Of a DNA stretch of 64,000 nucleotides, positions 47,717 to 55,849 are shown piece by piece (position 1 is the stretch's first letter; the number at the start of each line of letters is the position of its first letter). The notes below the pieces were generated by a model, which saw only the letters and a list, made by a program, of their open reading frames with translations, did no database searches and had not been told where the DNA came from. Made by a program: the position numbers and the translations under genes. This DNA comes from Micropruina glycogenica (GTDB taxonomy: Bacteria; Actinomycetota; Actinomycetes; Propionibacteriales; Propionibacteriaceae): the NCBI RefSeq assembly GCF_900289045.1, contig NZ_LT985188.1, forward strand, positions 3,286,001 to 3,350,000. The letters run 5' to 3'.

Positions 47717-48580
47717 TCAGACCAGCATCAGCAGGGTGCCGCCCACGATCAGCACGAGACCCACTGCCGCCCGACGGCTCAACCGCTCGTGCAACACGAG
47801 GGTGGCGAAGGCCACCGTGACCACGATCGACAGCTTGTCGATGGGCACCACCAGGCTGGCCGGTCCGTTCTGCAGCGCGTGGTAGAAGCACAGCCACGAC
47901 GCGCCGGTTGCGAACCCTGAGGCGACGATGAACACCGCGTCGCGACGGTCTATCGAGCCGAGCGCACGCTGCTCGCGGGTGACGAACACCACAAGCCACG
48001 CCATCACCAGCACCACACAGGTGCGAATCGCGGTGCCCAGATTCGACTCGACGTCGGTGATGCCCACCTTGCCCAGAATGGACGTCAGCGCCGCGAACAC
48101 CGCCGATCCGGCCGCGTACAGCAGCCACGTCCAACTGCGCGGCGTGCCGCCCTCGACCGGCTTGCGTTCGATCATCAGCCAGGTGCCGACCGCGATGATC
48201 GCGATGCCGCCCAGTCGGGTGGTTAGGTGATCGGTCTCGCCGAGCAGGGTGATGGCGAAGAGCACGCTCAGCACGATGCTCCACCGGTCGATCGGGGTGA
48301 CCTGGTTGACGTCGGCCAGTTGCAGGGCGCGAAAGTAGCAGAGCCACGACGCTCCGGTGGCCAGCCCCGACAGCACCAGAAACGCCCAGGTGCTCGTCGA
48401 CAGTCGACTGGTGGTGCCCCCCGAGCCCACCACGAACACCATCAGCCAGGCGAAGCCGAGCACCACCACGGTTCGAATGGCAGTGGCGAGATTGCTCGGG
48501 GTGTGCCTGATGCCGACCTTGGCCAGAATCGCCGTCAGTCCGGCGAAGATCGCCGAGCCGGTCGCGTACAGCAGCCACAT
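47717..48580 (-). CDS. EamA-family (DMT) transporter
   Basis: The 287-residue membrane protein has ten helices made of two EamA halves. The halves start WLLYATGSAIFAGLTAILAK and WLLYAAGSAVFAALTSILGK and stay alike afterwards (GLATGASWLCYFRALQ, GFATGASWLCFYHALQ). These proteins export amino acids or other metabolites; the substrate is unknown. I chose ATG 48580 with GGGG five bases upstream; the frame is open upstream through non-conserved sequence. A dispersed-repeat copy separates it from the divergent ABC exporter. Confidence 0.88.
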   Translation of the reverse strand: MWLLYATGSAIFAGLTAILAKVGIRHTPSNLATAIRTVVVLGFAWLMVFVVGSGGTTSRLSTSTWAFLVLSGLATGASWLCYFRALQLADVNQVTPIDRWSIVLSVLFAITLLGETDHLTTRLGGIAIIAVGTWLMIERKPVEGGTPRSWTWLLYAAGSAVFAALTSILGKVGITDVESNLGTAIRTCVVLVMAWLVVFVTREQRALGSIDRRDAVFIVASGFATGASWLCFYHALQNGPASLVVPIDKLSIVVTVAFATLVLHERLSRRAAVGLVLIVGGTLLMLV

Positions 48581-48616
48581 GAAGCCCCACGCTAGCGACC
48601 AAGCATCGCCAGTGGA

Positions 48617-48700
48617 TCGCTGATCAACGCGGCTGTCGTTGGTTGAGCGTGTCGAAACCCCTTGCCGCAACAGGTCTCGACAAGCTCGACCAGCGAAAGC
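48617..48700. repeat. About 80-bp dispersed repeat, copy 1
   Basis: The stretch cgctgatcaacgcg...ggttgagcgtgtcgaaacccc...ggtctcgacaagctcgaccagc matches 57046-57125 along its length. Its two halves, GGTTGAGC-GTCGAAACC and GGTCTCGAC-AGCTCGACC, are inverted relative to each other. Confidence 0.75.
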
Positions 48701-48755
48701 CGGCGCTTCCTTGGGAATCGTTGTCGGTGCCGCGTGGTTGAGTGGGTTTGTGAGT

Positions 48756-50630
48756 ATGAGCGGCTGGCAGGTCATGAACTCGATGACCCGCGATTCGTCG
48801 GTGCGCGACCACCGACTCGCGCCGGGCACGCGTCGGCGCGTGCTCAGCTATGCCGCCGCCTACAAGGGCCTGATCGCGGTCTTTCTCGGCCTCACGGTGA
48901 TCGACTCGCTGCTGGTCGTGGCCTCGCCGCTGCTGCTGCAGCGCCTCATCGACGACGGCGTCATACCCGGCAACGCTGGTCTGGTCATTCAGTTGGCGGT
49001 GCTGGTGGCGCTCATCGCCCTGGCCGACGCCACCCTCACCCTGGTCGAGCGCTGGTTCAGTTCGCGCATCGGCGAAGGCCTGATCTACGACCTGCGCACC
49101 CAGGTGTTCGGCCACGTGCTGCGCCAGCCCATCGCGTTCTTCACCCGCGCCCAGACCGGTGCGCTGGTCACCCGGCTCAACAGCGACGTGATCGGCGCCC
49201 AGCAGGCTTTCACCTCGGTGCTGCAGAACCTGGTGGGCAATGCCATCAGCCTGGTGGTGATCGTGGTGGCCATGGCGTCGCTGTCGTGGCAGCTCACCCT
49301 GGGCGCCCTGTTGCTGGTGCCGTTGTTCATCGTTCCGGCTCGCATCATCGGACGGCGCCTGGCCGGCCTCACCCGCCGGCAGATGTCGCTGAACGCCGAG
49401 ATGGGCGCTCAGATGAGCGAACGGTTCAACGTGGCCGGTGCGCTGCTGGTGAAGCTGTTCGGCGACCCGCGCCGTGAAGACGCCGAGTACGCCGACCACG
49501 CGCGTGGCGTTCGTGACGTGGGCGTCACGCTGGCGGTCAACCGGTCGGTGTTCTTCGTGGCCCTCGGCCTGGTGGCCTCGCTCGCCACAGCCATGGTGTA
49601 CGGCTTCGGCGGCGTGATGGCGGTGAACGGGTTGCTCACCGTCGGCACCCTGCTGGCGCTGGCCGCGCTGCTGGCGCGGCTGTACGCGCCGCTGACCGCG
49701 CTGTCGAACGTGCGGGTGGACGTGATGACGGCCCTGGTCTCGTTCGAGCGGGTCTTCGAGGTGCTCGACCTGAAGCCGCTGGTCGAACAGAAGCCCGACG
49801 CCGTCGACATACCCGACGAGCCGGTGCGGGTCGAGATCGATCAGGTGAGCTTTCGCTACCCGTCGGCCGACGAGATCTCACTCGCCTCGCTCGAAGGGGT
49901 CGCCAGCGGCGACCGCAAGGGCAGCGGCGACATTCTGCACGACATCACCTTCGACGTGGTCCCCGGTTCGATGGTGGCCCTGGTCGGCCCCAGCGGCGCC
50001 GGCAAGACCACGATCACCTCGCTGGTCGCCCGGCTGTACGACCCCACCGAGGGCGCGATTCGGGTGAACGGCGTCGACCTGCGTGACGCCACGCTCACCT
50101 CGTTGCATGACCGCGTCGGTGTCGTCACCCAAGAGGCTCACCTGTTTCACGACACGCTGCGCGCCAACCTGCTCTACGCCAAGCCCGAGGCCACCACCGC
50201 CGAACTCGAGGCCGCGCTGCGCGCCGCGCAGGTCTGGCATCTGGTCGAGTCGCTGCCGGCCGGTCTCGACACCGTGGTCGGCGACCGCGGCCACCGGCTC
50301 TCAGGTGGCGAGAAACAGCGGTTCGCGATCGCCCGGCTGCTGCTGAAGGGCCCTGGGCTGGTGGTGCTCGACGAGGCCACCGCACATCTCGACAGCGAGA
50401 GCGAGGCGGCCGTGCAGCGGGCCCTCGACGCGGCGCTGGCCGACCGCACGTCCATCGTGATCGCACACCGGCTGTCGACGGTGCGCGGCGCCGACCAGAT
50501 TCTGGTGGTCGACGACGGGCGCATCGTCGAGCGCGGCAGTCACGTGCAGCTGCTGGCGCAGGGCGGCCTCTACGCCGACCTGTACCGCACGCAGTTCGCC
50601 GAACAGGCGGTCACTGCAGCGCAGACGTGA
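48756..50630 (+). CDS. ABC exporter, fused membrane and ATPase domains
   Basis: The 624-residue half-transporter has six helices in the N-terminal half (with the ABC_membrane fold, RLNSDVIGAQQAF) and a complete ATPase: Walker A GPSGAGKTT near 412, Q-loop VTQEAHLF, signature LSGGEKQRFAIARLL, Walker B LVVLDEATAHLD and the H-loop in IVIAHRLST. It probably works as a homodimer exporting lipids or drugs. I chose ATG 48756, giving MSGWQVM, a start common in actinobacterial homologues, although the frame extends into the repeat upstream. Confidence 0.9.
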   Translation: MSGWQVMNSMTRDSSVRDHRLAPGTRRRVLSYAAAYKGLIAVFLGLTVIDSLLVVASPLLLQRLIDDGVIPGNAGLVIQLAVLVALIALADATLTLVERWFSSRIGEGLIYDLRTQVFGHVLRQPIAFFTRAQTGALVTRLNSDVIGAQQAFTSVLQNLVGNAISLVVIVVAMASLSWQLTLGALLLVPLFIVPARIIGRRLAGLTRRQMSLNAEMGAQMSERFNVAGALLVKLFGDPRREDAEYADHARGVRDVGVTLAVNRSVFFVALGLVASLATAMVYGFGGVMAVNGLLTVGTLLALAALLARLYAPLTALSNVRVDVMTALVSFERVFEVLDLKPLVEQKPDAVDIPDEPVRVEIDQVSFRYPSADEISLASLEGVASGDRKGSGDILHDITFDVVPGSMVALVGPSGAGKTTITSLVARLYDPTEGAIRVNGVDLRDATLTSLHDRVGVVTQEAHLFHDTLRANLLYAKPEATTAELEAALRAAQVWHLVESLPAGLDTVVGDRGHRLSGGEKQRFAIARLLLKGPGLVVLDEATAHLDSESEAAVQRALDAALADRTSIVIAHRLSTVRGADQILVVDDGRIVERGSHVQLLAQGGLYADLYRTQFAEQAVTAAQT

Positions 50631-50695
50631 GCCGGGCGAGGTTGTCGAGCACGGTCGAGCGCAGCGGCTGCTTCAGCCACTCGTCAGGGTGAGTT
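50611..50695 (-). pseudogene. C-terminal fragment of a lost gene
   Basis: On the minus strand the frame HPDEWLKQPLRSTVLDNLAR ends at a TGA (50611-50613) inside the 3' end of the ABC gene. It reads like a genuine protein terminus but has no beginning; the sequence before it belongs to the sigma-like gene. This marks a deletion or insertion junction at about 50.7 kb. The family is not recognised. Confidence 0.4.
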
Positions 50696-51409
50696 GGCGC
50701 GAGGCGTCCCGATACTGTGACTCGACGTCGCGCAACTGATCGACCAAGTCGGCGCCGCGCAGGCGACCGTGGCGAGGACGGGCAGGCCGAGGGTGCGGGC
50801 GACGTCCGCGGCCCGGTAGGGAAGGTTCTCGCCGACCACGACCGCCTGGGCGAGGTGGCTCAGGGCGTCGGTTGAGCGCTTGATCCGGCGCCGGATCGTC
50901 CGTGGCGAGCAGCCGTGCAACTCCCCGATCCGGGCCGAGACCCGGTCGCCGATGATCCCGACTCCAGGTCCCGACGGCGGGACGAGTTGCGCGGCGGCGT
51001 CCATGACGGCCAGCAGCAGGTCGACGTCGTCCTGGCCGATCACCTCGGCCTTGATGCCGTCGCTGGGGATCTCGATCAGTTCCTCGAGCGCGTCCGGTAG
51101 CGGGTCGTCCTGGACGACATCGTCGCCGTCGTGGGGGATCGGGCTGGAGGTCGGGACGAGGTCCTGTAGCACCTTCTTGCGCAGGTTGCGGTTCAGGTTC
51201 GCCGCGACCGGGCCGGTTGTCCGCCAGGGAAAGGTTCGGACGGCGATCCACAGCTGGGCTGCCACGTGGCAGTCGATGTCCTCACTCAACGTCCGCAACT
51301 GGTGGGCCAGCACCGTGGCCGACGGCATCATCACCCACGCCAGCACCAGTGCGGCGTCCGGGCACGCGCCGGCGCCGCAGTGCGCCAGTCTGGCCAGCCC
51401 ACGCAGCAC
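50684..51409 (-). CDS. Sigma-factor-like DNA-binding protein, C-terminus probably altered
   Basis: The 241-codon frame begins LRGLARLAHCGAG, has a helical body (VLAHQLRTLSEDIDCHVAAQ; LWIAVRTFPWR) and a C-terminal helix-turn-helix GCSPRTIRRRIKRSTDAL near 185-200. Similar proteins, resembling sigma-70 family regions, occur on actinobacterial plasmids and integrated elements. The last 50 codons (LPYRAADVARTLGLPVLATV and on) look like a different protein, and another frame reads RGADLVDQLRDVESQYRD, so the 3' end is probably chimeric or frameshifted. The start GTG 51409 is weak; the frame is open a little further upstream. Confidence 0.55.
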   Translation of the reverse strand: MLRGLARLAHCGAGACPDAALVLAWVMMPSATVLAHQLRTLSEDIDCHVAAQLWIAVRTFPWRTTGPVAANLNRNLRKKVLQDLVPTSSPIPHDGDDVVQDDPLPDALEELIEIPSDGIKAEVIGQDDVDLLLAVMDAAAQLVPPSGPGVGIIGDRVSARIGELHGCSPRTIRRRIKRSTDALSHLAQAVVVGENLPYRAADVARTLGLPVLATVACAAPTWSISCATSSHSIGTPRANSP

Positions 51410-51515
51410 CCGGTCGGCGTCCTCGGGTGGCGCCTCCGGAGCCAGTGGGGGTTCCTTCCGTGGGTCCTGAGACCACGGAACCTCACCAAATCGATGTCAC
51501 CAGCGGTGTAACCAA

Positions 51516-51552
51516 CATCTGTGGACAACGACAATTGCGTTATCCACAGATG
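51516..51552. promoter_or_regulatory. Palindrome made of two inverted DnaA boxes
   Basis: TGTGGACAA (51520-51528, inverse of TTGTCCACA) and TTATCCACA (51540-51548) are both consensus DnaA boxes, facing each other across an 11-base loop. The flanks extend the symmetry to 12 of 13 positions (CATC...GATG). Possible part of a replication origin of an integrated element, or a DnaA-controlled promoter for the adjacent gene. Confidence 0.65.
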
Positions 51553-51584
51553 TAGTGAACGTCCTTGCCAACCCACGTTCACTA
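51553..51584. repeat. Inverted repeat next to the DnaA boxes
   Basis: TAGTGAACGT (51553-51562) and ACGTTCACTA (51575-51584) form a perfect 10-bp stem with a 12-base loop, directly abutting the DnaA-box palindrome. A further GGTTCAC follows at 51585, so GTGAAC words occur three times, iteron-like. Confidence 0.7.
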
Positions 51585-51639
51585 GGTTCACCAAGTCACC
51601 GATAGACAGCCTCCTCCGATGCCCAGAGTCGCACCTGTG

Positions 51640-52032
51640 TCAGGCCATCGCGGCAGCCATGCCCGTGAAGTAGGGGACGAGCCAGATGGCCCAGACGACG
51701 ATGCTGAAGCGGTGGAAGGCGCGCTTCTCGTCGGGACGGTTGCGGAGCATGGTGACGACGGCCCAGACGAGGTGCAGCGCCATCAGGATCAGGGCGAGCA
51801 ATCCGGTGATCGCCATGGTCTGGGTCAGGACGGAGTTCTGGTCGACGCCGCTCGGCCCGCCGCTGCCGGCGATCACGCTCATCACCGCGGTGCCGCTGAT
51901 GTCGGCGGCCAGGCCGGCGGCGAATGCCGCGACGTGCCACCAGCGAAGCTCGCCGGAGCGGCGCTCGGCCCAGACTCCGAGTGTGTAGAAGGCCAGCGCG
52001 AGGCTGATCAGGACGATGGCGAGAGCGAGCAT
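51640..52032 (-). CDS. HsmA family membrane protein
   Basis: The 130-residue protein has four membrane helices (MLALAIVLISLALAFYTLGV at the start; VLTQTMAITGLLALILMALH in the middle) and matches the HsmA (TIGR03987-type) proteins in length and pattern: a WAERRSGELRWWHVAAF loop between helices 1 and 2. It follows the DUF2871 gene after only two bases with its own AAGGAG. The pair is commonly found together; the function is unknown, with proposed links to membrane stress. It is probably controlled by the divergent two-component system. Confidence 0.8.
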   Translation of the reverse strand: MLALAIVLISLALAFYTLGVWAERRSGELRWWHVAAFAAGLAADISGTAVMSVIAGSGGPSGVDQNSVLTQTMAITGLLALILMALHLVWAVVTMLRNRPDEKRAFHRFSIVVWAIWLVPYFTGMAAAMA

Positions 52033-52034
52033 GG

Positions 52035-52460
52035 TCAGTTCTCCTTGGTGGCGGTGAGGCGGGTGCGCAGTGGCTTGTCGAGGCAGGCCAGCAGGCAACC
52101 GATGCCGATGGTGAGCAGGATGTGGCCCAGGCCGGCGATGCCGGCGATCGCGGGTCCCGCGTCCTGGCCGAAGACCTGGAGGAGTCCATGCCAGGTCATC
52201 GCGGCCGCGGTGATGAGGAGTCCGACGTTGTAGGTGGTGAAGAACCAGGAGAACCATCGGCTGCCGCTGAGGCCGATGGTGGCGTCGAGGGCGAGGACGA
52301 TCAGCATGACCAGCAGGCCGAGGGCGAGAAAGTGGGTGTGCACCACGGCGAGTTGGGTGTTGCCGGTGAAGTCTCGGGCGTGGGTGATCTCGCGGTAGAA
52401 CAGTCCGCCGGCCAGGCCGAGTGTGGCGTACGCGATGGCGGCCAGGTAGAGCCGTCGCAT
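52035..52460 (-). CDS. DUF2871 membrane protein
   Basis: The 141-residue protein has four membrane helices, with AVVHTHFLALGLLVMLIVLA and a WFFTTYNVGLLITAAAMTWHG stretch; conserved His in two helices hints at metal or haem ligation. It is the first gene of the DUF2871-HsmA pair, transcribed divergently from the histidine kinase across 181 bases. An ATG with GGAGG is well placed. DUF2871 has no known function. Confidence 0.82.
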   Translation of the reverse strand: MRRLYLAAIAYATLGLAGGLFYREITHARDFTGNTQLAVVHTHFLALGLLVMLIVLALDATIGLSGSRWFSWFFTTYNVGLLITAAAMTWHGLLQVFGQDAGPAIAGIAGLGHILLTIGIGCLLACLDKPLRTRLTATKEN

Positions 52461-52641
52461 GGTTACCTCCTTGGTTGGGGCGGGTGTGTCAGCAGGTCCT
52501 GAGTTCAGCTGTCCTCAATGCTGCTGTTGGGGCGGCTTCGGGACATCGGGCGTCGGGATGGTCCCGGGTGGCCGTTCGGTGGGCTCCCGACTCCACCTTT
52601 CGGCTGACGTCGAGCGCAGCACGGCCGACTAGAGTGCCCGC

Positions 52642-53826
52642 GTGGAGCTGGGTTCGGAGCGGGTCGCGCGCCGCCTCATGGCCGGTCTGGACCTGCTGGC
52701 CGGGCTGCTGCTGGTGGTGGCACTCATGCCCCCGACCGGGTGGGCCTGGGCTGCCGGTGCCGCGTTCGCGACCTGCTGGGTCGTGGTCCGGCTGAGGGTG
52801 CGGGTGCTCGGTGAGCCGATGGACGCCCGCGGCGGATCTTGGCTGGCGGTTGCGGCTGCGTCCGGCCTGTTGGCCTGCTACGTCCTGGTGCTGGCGGCCA
52901 GTGCCTCGGGAATGTGGCTGGCCTTTCCGGTCATGCTGCTGCAGTTGCACCTGCTCGGACCCCGCAGCGGCGTGGTCGCGGTCACCCTGACCACCGTGGC
53001 TGCGGTTGTCCTCGGGGCCGTCTCCCGGGGCGAGGCCGGCCTGGGCTACGTACTGGGCCCGGTGGTCGGGGCGCTGGTGGCGGTGGCCTCGGTGGTGGGG
53101 CTAGAGTCGCTGGCGCGCATCGTCGCCGACCGCCAGCGTGCCCTCGACGACTTGGAGGACGCGCAACAACGGCTGCTGGCCGCCGAACGGGACCGGCTCC
53201 GGGCCGAGGAACGGGCAAACCTGGCCCGCGACATCCACGATACCCTCGCCCAGGACTTCGCCGCCGTCGAGCTGCACCTGCGCCGGGCCGCGACCCTCCT
53301 GGCCCCCGGCGATCCCGCAGCACCCTCGGTCGCCCTCGCCCAGCAGGCGACCGCTGAAGGGCTGGCCCAGGCCCGCCGCTTCCTCGCCGGAGGACCGGGC
53401 CATCGGATGGACGCCACGCTGTTGGGAGCAGTGCGCCACGCCGCGGAACGGGCGCAGGCCGATAGTGGTGGACGGACCTTGATCGAGGTCCGTGCCATGG
53501 GAAGTGAACCCGCTCTGTCCGCCGACCTGGCCACCGGGATCCTGCGGATGACGCAGTCCGCGCTGTCCAACGTCGTCCGGCATGCGGACGCCACCAGCGC
53601 CGCCGTCACCCTGACCTGGGAGCCCGACCGCGTGCTGCTGGACATCGTCGACGACGGTCGCGGCTTCGATCCGGACGGTCACACGGACACAACCGGTGGA
53701 GGGTTCGGTCTGCCGTCGCTGCGTTCGCGCGTCAGGGACCTCGGCGGGACTCTCGGTTTCGAGTCACAACCCGGCGAAGGGACGGCGATCGCCATCACCC
53801 TGCCGCTCGGATCGGAGCAGGGATGA
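52642..53826 (+). CDS. Sensor histidine kinase (HisKA_3, NarL-type system)
   Basis: The 394-residue kinase has five or so N-terminal helices (about 10-165), a coiled coil, the phospho-acceptor box NLARDIHDTLAQDFAAVELH near 194-213, and a HATPase domain with DIVDDGRGFDPDG and GGFGLPSLRSRVRDLGG. Start GTG 52642 follows CCGC without a strong ribosome site. Its stop overlaps the response regulator (ATGA). The system faces the DUF2871-HsmA pair and probably governs it. Codon choice (ATC before C) is freer than in the surrounding core genes. Confidence 0.9.
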   Translation: MELGSERVARRLMAGLDLLAGLLLVVALMPPTGWAWAAGAAFATCWVVVRLRVRVLGEPMDARGGSWLAVAAASGLLACYVLVLAASASGMWLAFPVMLLQLHLLGPRSGVVAVTLTTVAAVVLGAVSRGEAGLGYVLGPVVGALVAVASVVGLESLARIVADRQRALDDLEDAQQRLLAAERDRLRAEERANLARDIHDTLAQDFAAVELHLRRAATLLAPGDPAAPSVALAQQATAEGLAQARRFLAGGPGHRMDATLLGAVRHAAERAQADSGGRTLIEVRAMGSEPALSADLATGILRMTQSALSNVVRHADATSAAVTLTWEPDRVLLDIVDDGRGFDPDGHTDTTGGGFGLPSLRSRVRDLGGTLGFESQPGEGTAIAITLPLGSEQG

Positions 53827-54443
53827 TCCGGGTCGCGCTCGCCGACGACCACCCCGTCGTCCGTGCCGGCGTGGTCAGCGTCCTGGAAGGGCTCAGCGAC
53901 GTCACGGTCGCCGCCCAGTTCGGCAGCGCCGAGGACCTCCTGGCCTGGCTGGACGGCCACAGCTGCGACCTCCTCCTGCTCGACCTCCACTTCGGCGACG
54001 GGCTCATCAGCGGCGCCGAGGCCACTCGGCGCATCACGGCGTCCGGTGGGCCCGCCGTGCTCATCCTCACCACCTACGCCACGGACGCCGACATCCTCAC
54101 CGCCCTGGACGCCGGCGCGAGCGGCTACCTGCTCAAGGACGCCCCCACCGCCGAACTCGAACAAGCGATCCGAGCCGCCGCGGTGGGCCAGCCCGCGCTG
54201 TCCCCAGCCGTCCAGCAGCGCCTCATGCGACGCGTCCTCGACCCCGCCACGACCCTGACCCTGCGAGAACTGGACGTCCTCCGGCTCGCCGCAGACGGGC
54301 TGTCGAACGCCCAGATCGCCGGGCGCCTCTACCTCACCCTGGCAACCGTGAAGTCCCACCTCGCCCACACCTACGCCAAGCTCGGCGCACAGTCCCGGAC
54401 AGCGGCAATCGCCACCGCCAGAGAGCGCGGCCTGCTCACCTGA
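53823..54443 (+). CDS. NarL/FixJ-family response regulator
   Basis: The 206-residue regulator has a receiver (ALADDHPVVRAGVVS; phospho-acceptor in LLLLDLHFG near 54-60) and a LuxR helix-turn-helix (LTLRELDVLRLAADGLSNAQ with RLYLTLATVKSHL near 140-180). It is translationally coupled to its kinase. Its gene ends 520 bases before the tRNA-Ser gene. Confidence 0.92.
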   Translation: MIRVALADDHPVVRAGVVSVLEGLSDVTVAAQFGSAEDLLAWLDGHSCDLLLLDLHFGDGLISGAEATRRITASGGPAVLILTTYATDADILTALDAGASGYLLKDAPTAELEQAIRAAAVGQPALSPAVQQRLMRRVLDPATTLTLRELDVLRLAADGLSNAQIAGRLYLTLATVKSHLAHTYAKLGAQSRTAAIATARERGLLT

Positions 54444-54621
54444 ACTCACGCGCTCGCCGATCCAGCGGACTCCATGACATCCCGATCCGGCAGAATCACG
54501 CTCCTCGCCCAGAAGCGGAACCGTGGTCATGATCGGACTCCCAGCCTGCCGGGTCGGCGGGGTGTTCTACCCGGCGGCGGTGCAGTAGGTCACAGTGTTC
54601 CCCGCCGCACCGCGATTGTTC

Positions 54622-54732
54622 CTAGCGATTGGGGAGAAAAGCCCAGTGTTCCCAGGCACCGCCGCCGGGGTGTGAGCCGCTGATCGGAACGAGTGTGCCG
54701 AACGGTGCCTTCTGGAACAGTTTGACGTCCAC
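54622..54732 (-). pseudogene. Fic-family N-terminal fragment
   Basis: Thirty-six codons from GTG 54732 read VDVKLFQKAPFGTLVPISGS and HWAFLPNR before a stop, resembling the N-terminal segment of some Fic/DOC proteins (VPISG, then an F-P-x-P anchor). The catalytic Fic domain is absent. In the gap 54444-54962 nothing else is convincing; the stretch next to the tRNA has the look of a degraded integrase end, which I cannot prove. Confidence 0.4.
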
Positions 54733-54962
54733 AATGCGACACTACTGGCAGTTGTGGAAACTTTCATCGATGTGATTGATCCAGAGGCCGCAACGCGACG
54801 AAGCACTCGCGCAGGCCTCGCGCGGCGACTGCGTGCATCGCGAGGACGACGGCGCGAGGACCACGAGAAAGATAGCGCACATTTAGCGCACGAGATGGCC
54901 GTTGGGTCGACGTGCAACCTCTCAAACTGAGGTTTCACCCCTAGCCAGACTGGGAACGGCAC

Positions 54963-55050
54963 TGGCGGAGGATACGAGATTCGAACTCGTGAGGGTGTGA
55001 ACCCAACCCGCTTTCCAAGCGAGCGCCATAGGCCTCTAGGCGAATCCTCC
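54963..55050 (-). tRNA. tRNA-Ser (anticodon GGA)
   Basis: The minus strand folds as a class II tRNA: acceptor GGAGGAT pairs with ATCCTCC, the anticodon loop is CTTGGAAAG with GGA, a long variable arm follows, the T loop is GTTCGAATC, and CCA is encoded. It reads UCC and UCU Ser codons. Its 3' end faces the 50.6-54.9 kb island, the usual position for an integration site. Confidence 0.95.
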
Positions 55051-55243
55051 GTCGAAGACGATACCGGCAGCGGGTTGGCCGAGCCAAACGGTCACGGGCA
55101 GCCGCCGGGGCCGTCCAGGCGCGCCAACACCGGCGTCGACCTCGTTCGAACCGGTCTGTTCAGGCGTGTCACGGGACGCCACGCGCGACCGGTCGCTGGA
55201 GGCGTTCTCGGTTGACGCGCCGCCGCCGCAATAGGGTTGCCCG

Positions 55244-55849
55244 ATGATTGCCGCAGACAGTCAGTACGAGGTGTCTTTTCGACCCAACTGGGGTGATGAC
55301 GGCCCGATCGGCCATGTTGTGGTCCGCCGCCTCGACGACCGTGCTGTCGTCGCCGAGGCGCCGGTGTTGGACCAGTACGAAGCGGAACGTCTGTTGGCGC
55401 AGGCCGAGCACGACCTGCGTGGCTCGGCCGCAGACTTCGAGCTGACCTGGCGCATCGACGGTGAGGCGCGGGCCGACCCTGGCCCCGCCCTTCAGCCTGG
55501 CCCCACCTCGTTCGTCGACGAGCAGCAACCGGATCGTGGCCGTTCGGTGCCCGCCCTTGAAGCAGGGGTGCGGGCTTATCCGAGTGCCGACGGCGTGTTC
55601 ACCCCAGACCAGCCATGGCTTGGCCGTGTGCTGCATCCGCTGACTTCGATCGACCTGGCTGGCTTCGGGTTGTCCGGCTGGCTGACCATGCTGTTGCCGG
55701 TCGAACCGAATGTCGGCCTGCTGGGCGAAACCACGCCCGACCACCACAACGAGTGGGCGGGGTACGAACTGGATCTCGTTCGAGCTGAACGACGACAGCC
55801 TCATGCGATTTCTGGGCCCGCGACGCTACTTCGGCGTGCAGAACCCTGA
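55244..55849 (+). CDS. Hypothetical protein, probable first half of a frameshifted gene
   Basis: The 201-codon frame starts at ATG 55244 (MIAADSQYEVSFRPNWGDDG). It is soluble, acidic and plausible up to GYELDL near residue 177; the final 25 codons look like shadow sequence. The next frame (55710-56198) carries the continuation, overlapping by 140 bases. A one-base shift near 55770 would join GYE to WISFELND. Either the gene is broken or two overlapping products exist. No domain is recognised. Confidence 0.6.
   Translation: MIAADSQYEVSFRPNWGDDGPIGHVVVRRLDDRAVVAEAPVLDQYEAERLLAQAEHDLRGSAADFELTWRIDGEARADPGPALQPGPTSFVDEQQPDRGRSVPALEAGVRAYPSADGVFTPDQPWLGRVLHPLTSIDLAGFGLSGWLTMLLPVEPNVGLLGETTPDHHNEWAGYELDLVRAERRQPHAISGPATLLRRAEP

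Noticed and set aside
51516-51584. Chromosomal oriC
   Set aside because: Only two DnaA boxes are present and dnaA, dnaN and their usual neighbours are absent; an element origin or a regulatory site is more likely.
54737-54905. Short plus-strand frame next to tRNA-Ser as an integrase gene
   Set aside because: Only about 57 codons, Arg-rich, with no recombinase motif; mentioned only as a possible degraded end.
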